Below, in pieces: positions 44,679 to 56,065 of a stretch of DNA of 64,000 nucleotides. Source of the stretch: Aegilops tauschii subsp. strangulata. Lineage: Eukaryota; Streptophyta; Magnoliopsida; Poales; Poaceae. The translations under genes and the position numbers were made by a program. A model generated the notes under the pieces. It searched no databases, was not told where the DNA came from, and saw only the letters and a list, made by a program, of their open reading frames with translations. The DNA lies in NCBI RefSeq assembly GCF_002575655.3, contig NC_053037.3, positions 501,836,544 to 501,900,543 of the forward strand. The letters are read 5' to 3'. Position 1 is the first letter of the stretch. Every line of letters starts with the position of its first letter.

Positions 44679-46241
44679 TGATATATTATACAACTTTCAT
44701 ATACTTTTGGCAACTTTTTATACTATTTTTGGGACTAACATATTGATCCAGTGCCGAGTGCCAGTTCCTATTTGTTGCATGTCTTATGTTTCACAGAAAC
44801 CCCATATCAAACGGAGTCCAAACGGGATAAAAACGGACGGAGAATATTTTTGGAATATTTGTGATATCTGGGAAGAAGAATCAACACGAGACGGTGCCCG
44901 AGGGGGCCACGAGGCAGGGGGCGCGCCCCTGACCCCCGTGGGCACCCCGTAAGGCGGTTGCTACTCTTCATTTGCCACAAGAAAGCTAATTTCCGGAAAA
45001 AAAATCGTGGCAAAGGTTTCAATCCAATCGGAGTTACGGATCTACGGTTATAAAACAAATGGCGAAAGGGCAGAATCCAGAACGCAGAAACAGAGAGAGA
45101 CAGAGAGACATATCCAATCTCGGAGGGGCTCTCACCCCTCCCACTCCATGTAGACCATGGACCAGAGGGGAAACCCTTCTCCCATCTAGGGACAAGGTCA
45201 AGGAAGAAGAAGAAGAAGGGGGGCTTTCTCCCCCTCGCCTCCGGTGGCATTCTCCCTCCTTATGTAAACCTTGTAAAATAAGAGAGAATAGGCATAAGTA
45301 TGGTGACATAATGTATAATAACAGCCCATAATGCAAAAAATATCGATATAAAAGCATGATGCAAAATGGACGTATCAACCAACACCACCGTCATCTTCAT
45401 GAACATCTTCATCGCCTTCCCCCATCTATCTACAGTGGTCCACTCTCCCACAACCCGCTGTACCCTCTACTTGAACATGGTGCTTAATGCTTCATATTAT
45501 TATCCAATGATGTGTTGCCATCCTATGATGTCTGAGTAGATTTTCGTTGTCCTATCAGGTAATTGGTGAATTTCTATGATTGGTTTAATTTGCTTGTGGT
45601 TATGTTGCTGTCCTTTGGTGCTCATCATATGAGCGCATGCGTGGATCACACCATAGGGTTAGTTGTATGTTGATAGGACTATGTATTGGAGGGCAAGAGT
45701 GACAGAAGCTTCAATCTAGCATAGAAATTGATGCATACGGGATTGTAGGGGGACCAAGATATCTTAATGCTATGGTTGGGTTTTACCTTAATGAACGTTA
45801 GTAGTTGCGGATGCTTGCTAATAGTTCCAATCATAAGTGCATAGAATTCCAAGTCAGGGATGACATGCTAGCAGTGGCCTCTCCCACATAAAACTTGCTA
45901 TCGGTCTAGTAAAGTAGTCAATTGCTTAGGGAGAATTTCGCAACTCCTACCACCACTTTTCCACACTCGCTATACTAACTTTATTGCTTATTTATCAAAA
46001 CAACCCCTAGATTTTATTTACGCTCTCTTTATTATCTTGCAAACCTATCCAAAAACACCTACAAAGTACTTCTAGTTTCATACTTGTTGTAGGTAAAGCG
46101 AACGTCAAGCATGCGTAGAGTTGTATCGGTGGTCGATAGAACTTGAGGGAATATTTGTTCTACCTTTAGCTCCTCGTTGGGTTCGACACTCTTACTTATC
46201 GAAAGAGGCTACAATTGATCCCCTGTACTTGTGGGTTATCA
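44679..46241 (+). repeat. 3' LTR of the pol-less element
   Basis: 1563 bp. Relative to the 5' LTR it lacks about 41 bp near its start and 1437 bp corresponding to 37933-39369. The second deletion removed most of the carried solo LTR. Confidence 0.9.
45249..45377 (-). mobile_element. Remnant of the same solo LTR in the 3' LTR
   Basis: These 129 bp match 39370-39498 with one mismatch seen. They are followed by the same ACCAA and the same host LTR sequence. The left edge (GGTGGC then ATTCTCC) is a deletion junction with GGC in common to both sides. Confidence 0.9.
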
Positions 46242-46859
46242 GTAAATCACATGTATAAAGTAACGTAAATACTATTACCTCAATTCCAAATAGCAGAAGT
46301 AACAACAAGGTTGTGGACTCCCATCAACACCAACGGTGAAGTTGAGTGTAGAAATCGTAACCCTAACGTATCACTTACTCGTCGTAAGAATCCTGCAACA
46401 TGAGGCGTTGCAGCCATATAGGTCAGTACATTGAATGTACTAGCAATTTCACACTGTAGAGCAATGCTGAATAATGACTATCACTACATGCATATTTGGC
46501 TGGTGGAGGCTCTAAGTTTATTTTTGCATAAAGCTAATTTTTCCCTACAACAAAGGAATAAATTTTATTTAACTACAAAGTTGGTTGAAAAATTATTGAG
46601 AAGGTTCCTCCAAGTCAATCCCAATTAAAAGTTAACAACCCAACAAATTAATTAAGTAATGTGATGAGATCAACATGATAATTCAAGAACCAGATACTCA
46701 AGATGTCCATAACCGGGGACACGGCTAACCATGATTAGTTTATACACTCTGCAGAAGTTTGCACACTTTTCCCCACAAGACTCGATCTCCTCCGTTGTAT
46801 TTCCCGCACCACATGGTGTTTGAGAAAGGGATGACCGAGACACAGTCTTTCCGAAGAGG
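46242..46859 (-). repeat. 5' LTR of the LARD-like element, middle segment
   Basis: Matches the 3' LTR from about 4424 to 5044. It ends CCGAAGAGG at the junction with the truncated Athila-like element. Confidence 0.9.
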
Positions 46860-48548
46860 TCCCCGGCAACGGCGCCAGAAAAGAGCTTGATGTCTACTAC
46901 ACAACCTTCTTCTTGTAGACGTTGTTGGGCCTCCAAGTGCAGAGGTTTGTAGGATAGTAGCAACTTTCCCTCAAGTGGATGACCTAAGGTTTATCAATCC
47001 GTGGGAGGTGTAGGATGAAGGTGGTCTCTCTCGAACAACCCTGCAACCAAATAACAAAGAGTCTCTTGTGTCCCCAACACACCCAATACAATGGTAAATT
47101 GTATAGGTGCACTAGTTCGGCGAAGAGATGGTGATACAAGTGCAATATGGATGGTAGATATAGGTTCTTGTAATCTGAAAATATAAAAACAACAAGGTAA
47201 CTAATGATAAAAGTGAGCACAAACGGTATTGCAATGCTAGGAAACAAGGCCTAGGGTTCATACTTTCACTAGTGCAAGTTCTCTCAACAATAATAACATA
47301 ATTGGATCATATAACTATCCCCGAACATGCAACAAAGAGTCACTCCAAAGTCACTAAAAGCGGAGAACAAACGAAGAGATTATGGTAGGGTACGAAACCA
47401 CCTCAAAGTTATTCTTTCCAATCAATCTGTTGGGCTATTCCTATAAGTGTCACAAACAGCCCTAGAGTTCGTACTAGAATAACACCTTAAGACACAAATC
47501 AACCAAAACCCTAATGTCACCTAGATACTCCAATGTCACCTCAAGTATCCGTGGGTATGATTATACGATATGCATCACACAATCTCAAATTCATCTACTC
47601 AACCAACACATAGAACCTCAAAGAGTACCCCAAAGTTTCTACCGGACAGTCAAGAGGAAAACGTGTGCCAACCCCTATGCATAGGTTCATGGGCGGAACC
47701 CGCAAGTTGATCACCAAAACATACATCAAGTGAGTCACGTCATATCCCATTGTCACCACAGATATGCACGGCAAGACATACATCAAGTGTTCTCAAATCA
47801 TTAAAGACTAAATCCGATAAGATTACTTCAAAGGGAAAACTCAATCCATTACAAGAGAGTAGAGGGGGAGAAGGAACATAAGATCCAACTATAATAGCAA
47901 AGCTCGCGATACATCAAGATCGTGCCAAATCAAGAACACAAGAGAGAGAGAGATTAAACACATAGCCACTGGTACATACCCTCATCCCCAAGGGTGAACT
48001 ACTCCCTCCTCGTCATGAAGAGCGCCGGGATGATGAAGATGGCCACCGGTGAGGGTCCCCCCCGGAAGAGTGCCGGAACAGGGTCCCGATTGGTTTTTGG
48101 TGGCTACAGAGGCTTGCGGCGGCGGAACTCCAGATCTATTCTGTTCCCCGATTGTTTTAGGGTATATGGACATATATAGCAGGAAGAAGTACGTTAGGGG
48201 AGCCACGAGGGGCCCACGAGGGTGGAGGGTGCGCCCAAGGGGGTGGGCGCGCCCCCTACCTCGTGCCTTCCTCATTGCTTTCTTGACGTGGACTCGAAGT
48301 CTCCCGGGTTGCTTTCTTTCCAAAAATAACTTCTCCAAAAGGTTTCATTCCGTTTGGTCTCCATTTGATATTCCTTTTCTTGTAAACACTGAAACAAGGA
48401 AAAAAACAGGAACTGGCACTGGGCTCTGGGTCTATAGGTTAGTCCCAAAAATAATATAAAAGTGTTTAATAAAGCCCATAAACATCCAAAACAGATAATA
48501 TAATAGCATGGAACAATCAAAAATTATAGATACGTTGGAGACATATCA
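46860..48548 (-). mobile_element. Truncated Athila-like element: one LTR plus primer-binding site
   Basis: On the minus strand an LTR (48548-46888, 1661 bp) starts TGATATGTCTCC and ends GTAGTAGACATCA. Ten bases later comes TGGCGCCGTTGCCGGGGA (46877-46860), a perfect Asp tRNA primer-binding site. The sequence then switches directly to the host LTR. The rest of the element and about 400 bp of host LTR (equivalent of 5045-5448) are gone. The switch point TCCCC is common to both sides. A GC-rich stretch near 48040-48260 belongs to the LTR. Confidence 0.88.
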
Positions 48549-50588
48549 GTAACTCCCCAGGGTTTGATATAAGACAATAGGTTCTACCTCATCAACTACT
48601 TCCCAATACCCACATGTTACCAAATCCTACTCAGGCAAAGTTTGAGGGTTGAAACTAATGCATACAAACTGGGTATGAAGTGTATGATCAAAGTGCGAAC
48701 TTGCCTTGTATGGTTGACGTAGATGATTCGCACTCATAACTCCTGATAGATCTAGTTGTCACACTCCGGTCAATCTATCGTAAGCAAGCAATAGTAACCA
48801 CACATAAGCAATCAAGCAAAAGAATCGAAGAAAAGATCTTGGAAAACTTCGAAAACAAGCAATCAACTCTTGCAAAATTAAGCAATTTATAACAGTACCA
48901 AAATTAAGTGAATTTTGCCTTATCAGAAAGTTTAGGTCAAGAGCTTCAATTTGCAAAAAGAATCAACTCAAACGGAGTTATAAACCTCAAGTTACGATCA
49001 AACGAAGTTCAAATACAAATATGTTTGAATTCAAATTTTAATACCTTCAAAAATATGTTTAAGTTGTTTTACTGGATAGAGGGGATCGTAATGAAAAAGT
49101 GGGCGTTGGTTTCGTTGGATTTGGGTAAGCGGGCAAAAAGTTGTAGCCGTTTGAAAACCAGGGGCTAATTTGAAAATAATATATTCACGGATGGGTCCCT
49201 GACTGAAATTAAAAAGAAAAAGGAAAAATTCTACCGAACGAACGTTCGCTACAGAACGCTAAAGAACGAATCTGTTTGCTGTGAAGACGTAACCAGCGAA
49301 CGTTCTCTAAATAACTAGGTTGAATAAGAAAAATCGGGTTTAACCAAAAACCGAAAGCTGAAAAATAAACCGGATAGGACCAGGCGGTTTTACCGGTCCA
49401 CGGCGGGTTCGTCGTCGTCGGCGGTTTTCCAGCGGTAGCGGCGTGCTCCGGCGACGAGGGCGGCTGCGGCAGCGTGCGTGGCGCGGGGCGGCGGTGGATG
49501 CGGCGCGGGACTGCAGCGGCAGCGCGGCGAGCATGCGGCGGCGCGGCTCGAGTCGGACGGCGGCGCAGGCGGCGGCAGCGGGAAGTGTGGCGGCGGCACA
49601 GCGGTTACTGCGAGATGCGGCGGCGGCGTGAGGAGAGAGAGAGAGGGCAGCAGGGGCGGCGCTTAAATAGGAGGGGAGGGGACCAGCGGTGGCTTGGGGA
49701 AGGGGCTGAAGAGGCGGCAGCGCGAGTCCGACGCGGACACGGTGTCCATGGCGGCGGCAATGCGTGCGGGAGCCGGAGACGGGGCGGTTGGGCCGGCTGG
49801 CTGGGCTTCGGCGCAGCTAGCCCGAAGAGTTTTTTTAAACAAAAACAAACAGTAAAATAAAATAAAATCAAATAAAATCAAATAAAAAAAATGTAGTATA
49901 GGCATATAATATATCAAAATTTCCAGAAAAAGATTTATACAACATGAACATTTTTCTAGCATCAAATAAAATCCACAAAAATTTAAATAAAACAAAGAGT
50001 GCTACTGATTTATTTAAAACCCAATAAAATCATTAAAAAATACCAAAATGATTTCAAATTTATTTTCTCCAATTTTCCATTGTAGGGAATCATTTTACCC
50101 TATTTTCCATATATTTAACTTTTGGGGAAAAATAATTTGAATAAAACCCGAATACCTCCAAATTGAAAATGATTTCAAAATACCTTCAAAGGGACTTTCA
50201 AATTTGATTTCTTTTAAACTCCCAACTCATATTTCATATGGTTTCAAGAAGTCATATTATCTTCTCTCATGAAAACCATTGAGTTGCTTAGAGTTTCTGA
50301 ATTTGAAACATTTCCAAATGGAAGTCAAATATTTTAAAGAACCCTTTTCATTTATTTAAATGGAAGAAGTCATGTCATCTTCTCTCCAGGGTTTTTTGGT
50401 GAAAAGAATTTGAATTCATAAATTCAAAATGAAAGTTTTGGGAAAGTCCTTTTATTCCCTCTCATTTAACTTTCAAAAGTTTCAAATTTCACTCACTTTC
50501 AGTCAATCAATGACACAACAATCATACAAACAATGAAAACTATTTATTTATTATAACATTCCATTATTTAGAATTTTGGGATGTTACA
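48549..50588 (-). repeat. 5' LTR of the LARD-like element, U3 segment
   Basis: Matches 5449-7488, including the GC-rich block (49390-49800) and AT-rich tail. It ends with GGGATGTTACA and TSD ATAGT at 50589-50593. Confidence 0.92.
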
Positions 50589-51070
50589 ATAGTTCATCAC
50601 GAAGTTCCACTAACTTGGTGATAGTGACTAGAGAACTCTATCAATCACTATTTTATCTGGAAGATTAACCCCCACTTGATTCAAGCGATTGTAGTACTCA
50701 GACAATCTGAGCACATGCTCACTGGTTGAGCTATTCTCGTCCATCTTGTAGGCAAAGTACTATCAGAGGTTTCATACCTCTCGACACGGGCATGAGTATG
50801 AAATACCAATTTCAACTCTTAGAACATCTTATATGCTCCGTGGCGTTCAAAACGTTTTTGAAGTCCCATTTCTAAGACGTAAAGCATGGTGCACTAAACT
50901 ATTAAGTAGTCATCCTACCGAACTTTGTCAAACGTAATGTGTGCATCTGCTCCTGCAATAGGTCTGTCACTTAGCGGTGCATCAAGGACATAATTATTTT
51001 GTGCAGCAATGAGGATAATTCTCAGATCACGGACCTAGTCCGCATCATTGCTACTATCATCTTTCAACAT
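50589..51070 (-). pseudogene. copia gag, N-terminal part
   Basis: On the minus strand it begins MLKDDSSND at 51070 and includes RILIAAQNNYVL-like, QKRFERHGAYKMF and ELKLVFHTHARVERYE blocks of copia Gag, with several stops and at least one frame change. It breaks at 50589, where the LARD-like element inserted; reading resumes at 4325 with MQGMAKTIPELFVML. Confidence 0.85.
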
Positions 51071-52310
51071 AGTTTTTCTCTAGGAACATATCAAAAATAA
51101 ACGGGGAGCTACTTCGCGAGCTATTGATCTACAACATAGTTATGCAAATACTACCAGGGCTAAGTTCATGATAAATTAAAGTTCAATTTAATCATAATAC
51201 TTAAGAACTCCCACTTAGATAGACATCCCTCTAATCATCTAAGTGATCACGTGATCCATATCAACTAAACCATGTCCGATCATCACAAGAGATGGAGTAG
51301 TTTTCAATGGTGAACATCACTATGTTGATCATATCTACTGTATGATTCCCGCTCGACCTTTCGGTCTCAGTGTTCCGAGGCCATATCTGCATATGCTAGG
51401 CTCGTCAAGTTTAACTTGAGTATTCTGCGTGTGCAAAACTGGCTTGCACCCATTGTATGTGAACGTAGAGCTTATCACACCCGATCATCACGTGGTGTCT
51501 TGGCACGACGAACTGTCGCAACGGTGCATACTCAGGGAGAACACTTGTACCTTGAAATTTAGTGAGAGATCATCTTATAATGCTACCGTCATACTAAGTA
51601 AAATAAGATGCATAAAGGATAAACATCGCATGCAATCAATCTAAGTGATATGATACGGCCATCATCATCATCTTGTGCCTTTGATCTCCATCTCCAAAGC
51701 ACCGTCATGATCACCATCGTCACCGGCTTGACACCTTGATCTCCATCGAAGCATCGTTGTCGTCTCGCCAACTATTGCTATTACGACTATCGCTACCGCT
51801 TAGTGATAAAGTAAAGCAATTACATGGCGAATGCATTTCATACAATAAAGCGACAACCATATGGCTCCTGCCAGTTGCCGATAACTGTTACAAAACATGA
51901 TCATCTCATACAACAATTTATATATTATCACGTCTTGACCATATCACATCACAACATGCCCTGCAAAAACAAGTTGGACATCCTATACCGGCTTAGCAAG
52001 AACTGTTCTTACCTACGCATAAAAACCACAACGATTTTTCGTCAAGTTTGCTGTTTTAACCTTCAACAAGGACCGGGCGTAGTCATACTCGATTCAACTA
52101 AAGTTGGAGAAACAGACACTCACTAGCCACCTCTGTGCGAAGCACGTCGGTAGAATTAGTCTCGCGTAAGCGTACGCGTAATGTCGGTCTGAGCCGCTTC
52201 ATCCAACAATACCGCCGAATCAAAGTATGACATGCTGGTAACCAGTATGACTATTATCGCCCACAACTCTTTGTGTTCTACTCGTGCATATAACATCTAC
52301 GCATAGACCT
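51071..52310 (-). other. Untranslated leader of the outer copia element
   Basis: About 1.2 kb between primer-binding site and gag. No gene is seen. A long leader is usual for Angela/BARE-type elements. Confidence 0.7.
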
Positions 52311-52323
52311 GGCTCGGATGCCA
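52311..52323 (-). other. Primer-binding site of the outer copia, diverged iMet type
   Basis: TGGCATCCGAGCC on the minus strand next to the LTR. It differs at two positions from TGGTATCAGAGCC. Confidence 0.8.
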
Positions 52324-52324
52324 C

Positions 52325-54056
52325 TGTTGGGAAACGCAGTAATTTCAAAAAAATTCCTGTGCACACGCAAGATCCATCTAGGTGATGCATAGAAATGAGC
52401 GGGAAGAGTGTGTCCACGTACCCTCGTAGACCGAAAGCGGAAGCGTTAAGTAACGCGGTTGATGTAGTCGAACGTCTTCGCGATCCAACCAATCAAGTAC
52501 CGAACGCACGGCACCTCCGCGATCTACACACGTTCAGCTTGGTGACGTCCCTCGTACTCTTGATCTAGATAAGGACGAGGGAGAGTTTCGTCAGCACGAC
52601 GGTTTGGTGACGGTGATGATGAAGTTACCGATGCAGGGCTTCGCCTAAGCACTACAACGATATGACCGAGGTGGAAATCTGTGGAGGGGGCACCGCACAC
52701 GGCTAAGACAACTGTCAACTTGTGTGTCTATGGTGTGCCCCCTCCCCCGTATATAAAGGAGTGGAGGAGGGGAGGGCCGGCCCTCTCTATGGCGCACCCC
52801 AAGGGGAATCCTACTCCTATTAGGAGTAGGTTTCCCCCATACCTAGTTGGAGTAGGAGAAGAAGGAAGGAGGAGGAGGGGAGAAGGAAGGAGGGGGGCGC
52901 CGCCCCCTCCTAGTCCAATCCGGACCAGCCCATGCAGGGGCGCGCGGCCACCCCTTCAGGCCCTTCTCTCCTTTCCCGTATGGCCCATTAAGGCCCACTA
53001 CTTCCTCCAGCGAATTCCCGTAACTCTCCGGTACTCCAAAAAATACCCGAACCACTCAGAACCTTTCCGATGTCCGAATATAGCCTTCCAATATATCGAT
53101 CTTTACGTCTTGACCATTTCGAGACTCCTCGTCATGTCTGTGATCTCATCCGAGACTCCGAATAAACTTCGGTACATCAAATCACATAACTCATAATACA
53201 AATCATCATTGAACGTTAAGCGTGCGGACCCTACGGGTTTGAGAACTATGTAGACATCTCTGAGACACATCTCCGGTCATTAGCCAATAGCGGAACCTGG
53301 ATGCTCATATTGGTTCCTACATATTCTATGAAGATCTTTATCGGTCAAACCGCATAACAACATACATTGTTCCCTTTGTCATCCGTATGTTACTTGCCCG
53401 AGATTCGATCGTCGGTATCTCAATACCTAGTTCAATCTCGGTACCGGCAATTCTCTTTACTCGTTCCGTAATGCATCATCCCGTAACTAACTCATTAGTC
53501 ACATTGCTTGCAAGGCTTATAGTGATGTGTATTACCGAGAGGGCCCAGAGATACCACTCTGACAATCGGAGTAACAAATCCTAATCTCGATCTATGCCAA
53601 CTCAACAAACACCATCGGAAACACCTGTAGAGCATCTTTATAATCACCCAGTTACGTTGTGACATTTGATAGCACACTAAGTGTTCCTTCGGTATTCGGG
53701 AGTTGCATAATCTCATAGTCATAGGAACATGTATAAGTTATGAAGAGAGCAATAGCAATAAACTAAACGATCATAGTGGTAAGCTAACGGATGGGTCAAG
53801 TCAATGACATCATTCCCTAATGATGTGATCCCATTAATCAAATGACAACTCGTGTCTATGGCTAGGAAACTTAACCATCTTTGATCAATGAGCTAGTCAA
53901 GTAGAGGCATACTAGTGAAACTCTGTTTGTCTATGTATTCACACATGTACTAAGTTTCCGGTTAATACAAATCTAGCATGAATAATAAACATTTATCATG
54001 ATATAAGGAAATATAAATAACAACTTTATTATTGCCTCTAGGGCATATTTCCTTCA
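52325..54056 (-). repeat. 5' LTR of the outer copia element
   Basis: 1732 bp. On the minus strand it starts TGAAGGAAATATGCCC and ends GCGTTTCCCAACA. The family usually starts TGTTGG, so the outer terminus has changed. A minus-strand CTTTATATA box at 52758-52750 is the likely promoter. The expected TSD copy on this side is GTGCT (54057-54061); the partner lies beyond the window. Confidence 0.9.
52750..52758 (-). promoter_or_regulatory. TATA box of the outer copia LTR
   Basis: CTTTATATA on the minus strand, followed by an acidic-leader type GC-rich region. It is placed in mid-LTR as in BARE/Angela elements. Confidence 0.5.
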
Positions 54057-54378
54057 GTGCTCTCACAGGACAAGTGGAGAGGAAGAACTGGCACGATAGG
54101 GTTATCACCCTCATCGGTGACTGCCCCCTGCTAAGAATAACCAGACTTCTAGCGTACCACTGCCCTGGCTCCTCAAGTACCAGAGCAAGTGCCCGGAAGG
54201 TGCCGAACCCCGGGTGGTGGAGCAGTACGCCAAGGCCTACCTGTGGTATCTTCTCACAGAGGTAGTGTTTCCAGACTGCTCTGGAGACACTGCCCTATGG
54301 ATGTATCTTGACTTCCTAAAGGAATGGGATGCGGGATACACCTGGGGGGCCGTTGGCCTCGCCTACCTATATTATTCA
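54057..54378 (+). pseudogene. Plant mobile domain (MAIN-like) gene fragment
   Basis: Two readings in different frames carry blocks typical of plant mobile domain proteins: ALTGQVERKNWHDRVITLIG (about 54059-54120), then, after a frame change near 54165, RVVEQYAKAYLWYLL, VVFPDCSGDTALWMYL and WDAGYTWGAVGLAYLYY (about 54210-54375). A GT donor (GTAAGT, 54379) ends the exon. The 5' side is cut by the copia insertion at 54056 and the 3' side by an Athila insertion at 54472. Such domains occur in host genes of the MAIN/MAIL family and in some transposons, so the origin is open. The frame change makes this copy non-functional. Confidence 0.72.
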
Positions 54379-54471
54379 GTAAGTGAATATCACTTTGTTT
54401 CAAATATCATGGACGTGGGCTGCTTTAGATTATGTCATCTTATCATCTATACTTGTTTTGTAGCTTGACGA
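54379..54471 (+). other. Probable intron start of the plant mobile domain gene
   Basis: It begins GTAAGTGAATATC and turns AT-rich. It is interrupted by the Athila LTR at 54472, with TSD candidate GACGA at 54467-54471. Confidence 0.55.
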
Positions 54472-55974
54472 TGATACGTCCATTTTGCATCATGCTTTTA
54501 TATCGATACTTATTGCATTATGGGCTGTATTTACACATTATGTCACAATACTTATGCCTTTTCTGTCTTATTTTACATGGTTTACGTGAAGAGGGAGAAT
54601 GCCAGCAGCTGGAATTCTGGGCTCGAAAAGGAGCAAATATTAGAGACCTATTCTGCACAACTCCAAAAGTCCTGAAACTCCATGAAAGTCAGTTTTGGAA
54701 TATATTAAAAATATCAAGCGAAGAAAGGACCAGAGGGGGGCCACCCACCGTCCACGAGGGTGGAGGGCGCGCCCCGTGCCTCGTGGGCCACCTGGCAGCC
54801 CCTAGATGCCCATCTTCTGGTCTAAGGTGTCTTCTGCCCTAGAAAAAATCATAAGGAAGATTTCGGGACGAAGCGCCTCCGTCACGAGGCGGAACCTGGC
54901 GAAGCCAATCTAGGGCTCCGGTGGAGCTGTTCTGCCGGGGAAACATCCCTCCGGGAGGGGGAAATCGTCACCATCGTCATCACCATCGATCTTCTCATCG
55001 GGAGGGGGTCAATCTTCATCAACATCTTCACCAGCACCATCTCGTCTCAAACCCTAGTTCATCTCTTGTATCTGATCTTTGTCTGAAAACTTCAGATTGG
55101 TACTTGTGGGTTGCTAGTAGTGTTGATTACTCTTTGTAGTTGATGCTAGTTGGATTATTCGGTGGATGATCATATGTTCAGATCCTTTATGCATATTAAT
55201 ACCCCTCTGATTATGAACATGAATATGATTCATGAGTAGTTACGTTAGTTCCTGACGACATGGGAGAAGTCTTGTTATAAGTAGTCATGTGAATTTGGTA
55301 TTCGTTCGATATTTTTATGAGATGTATGTTGTCTTTCCTCTAGTGGTGTTATGTGAACGTCGACTACATGAAACTTCACCATTGTTTGGGCCTAGAGGAA
55401 GGGATTGGGAAGTAATAAATAGATGATGGGTTGCTAGAGTGACAGAAGCTTAAACCCTAGTTTATGCGTTGCTTCGTAAGGGGCTGATTTGGATCCACAT
55501 GTTTCATGCTATGGTTAGGTTTACCTTAATTCTTCTTTCGTAGTTGCGGATGCTTGCGAGAGGGGTTAATCATAAGTGGGATGCTTGTCCAAGGAAGGGC
55601 AGTACCCAAGCACCGGTCCACCCACATATCAAATTATCAAAGTAACGAACGCGAATCATATGAGCATGATGAAAACTAGCTTGACGATAATTCCCATGTG
55701 TCCTCAGGAGCGTTTTCCTTTACGTAAGAGTTTGTCCAGGCTTGTCCTTTGCTACCAAAAGGATTGGGCCACCTTGCTCCACCTTATTTACTTTTGTTAC
55801 TTGTTACTCGCTACAAATTACCTTATCACAAAACTATCTGTTACCGATAATTTCAGTGCTTGCCGAGAATACCTTACTGAAAACTTCTTATCATTTCCTT
55901 CTACTCCTCGTTGGGTTCGACACTCTTACTTGTCGAAAGGACTACTATAGATCCCCTATACTTGTGGGTCATCA
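54472..55974 (+). repeat. 5' LTR of the Fatima-like element
   Basis: 1503 bp, TGATACGTCCATTTTGCATC to TTGTGGGTCATCA. It is the same family as the solo LTR at 37979-39498. The TATATAAAA box of the solo copy corresponds here to CCTAGAAAAAATC near 54838-54850, so the promoter appears lost. Confidence 0.92.
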
Positions 55975-55985
55975 AGACTCTTTTC

Positions 55986-56003
55986 TGGCGCTGTTGCCGA
56001 GGA
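55986..56003 (+). other. Primer-binding site of the Fatima-like element, Asp tRNA type
   Basis: TGGCGCTGTTGCCGAGGA differs from the Asp type at two positions, one C to T and one G to A. Confidence 0.8.
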
Positions 56004-56065
56004 GTGAAGCGCCTTTGGTAAGGAAAAATTTATAGTGTGTTGAAATTTACGGTCACTTTGTTACT

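Larger units (their letters stand above)
37323..46241 (+). mobile_element. Pol-less Athila-like LTR retrotransposon carrying an unknown ORF
   Basis: TSD GTAAA at 37318-37322 and 46242-46246. LTRs start TGATA and end GTGGGTTATCA. The primer-binding site (40374-40391) matches Asp tRNA, as in the Athila lineage. The 8919-bp element contains one broken open frame (40486-41827) and a long non-coding 3' region. No protease, reverse transcriptase, RNase H or integrase is found, so it is non-autonomous. The Fatima-like Athila family, also present here, shares its primer site and LTR ends and could be its helper; that is inference. Confidence 0.88.
4326..50588 (-). mobile_element. LARD-like gypsy-type LTR retrotransposon carrying nested insertions
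   Basis: The 5-bp duplication ATAGT (4321-4325 and 50589-50593) flanks the element, and the interrupted copia gag reads across the junction. On the minus strand the LTRs start TGTAACATCCCAAAATTC and end in TACA. The 3' LTR is 4326-7488. The 5' LTR is spread over 37220-50588 and interrupted by two insertions. The primer-binding site TGGTATCAGAGCA (37216-37204) matches initiator Met tRNA. The surviving internal region (37219-34159, 21001-20910 and 7911-7489) totals about 3.6 kb and encodes only decayed Gag-like pieces; I find no protease, reverse transcriptase or integrase. That is the profile of a large non-autonomous (LARD-like) element. A 103-bp hand comparison of the LTR ends shows 5 differences. 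Confidence 0.88.
1..54056 (-). mobile_element. Outer copia LTR retrotransposon, Angela/WIS/BARE-like, interrupted
   Basis: This is the outermost layer of the nest and reads on the minus strand. Its 5' LTR is 52325-54056, the primer-binding site follows at 52323-52311, and gag begins near 51070. Gag is cut at 50589/4325 by a 46-kb insertion and resumes at 4325. Protease, integrase and reverse transcriptase then run towards base 1, where the window ends inside reverse transcriptase. The domain order protease, integrase, reverse transcriptase is copia-type. The LTR start, with a GGAAATATGCCC-type motif, and the 1.7-kb LTR length fit the Angela/WIS/BARE group of Triticeae; the name is recalled, not searched. 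The coordinates include all nested insertions (1794-3316 and 4326-50588). The second LTR is outside the window. Confidence 0.9.
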
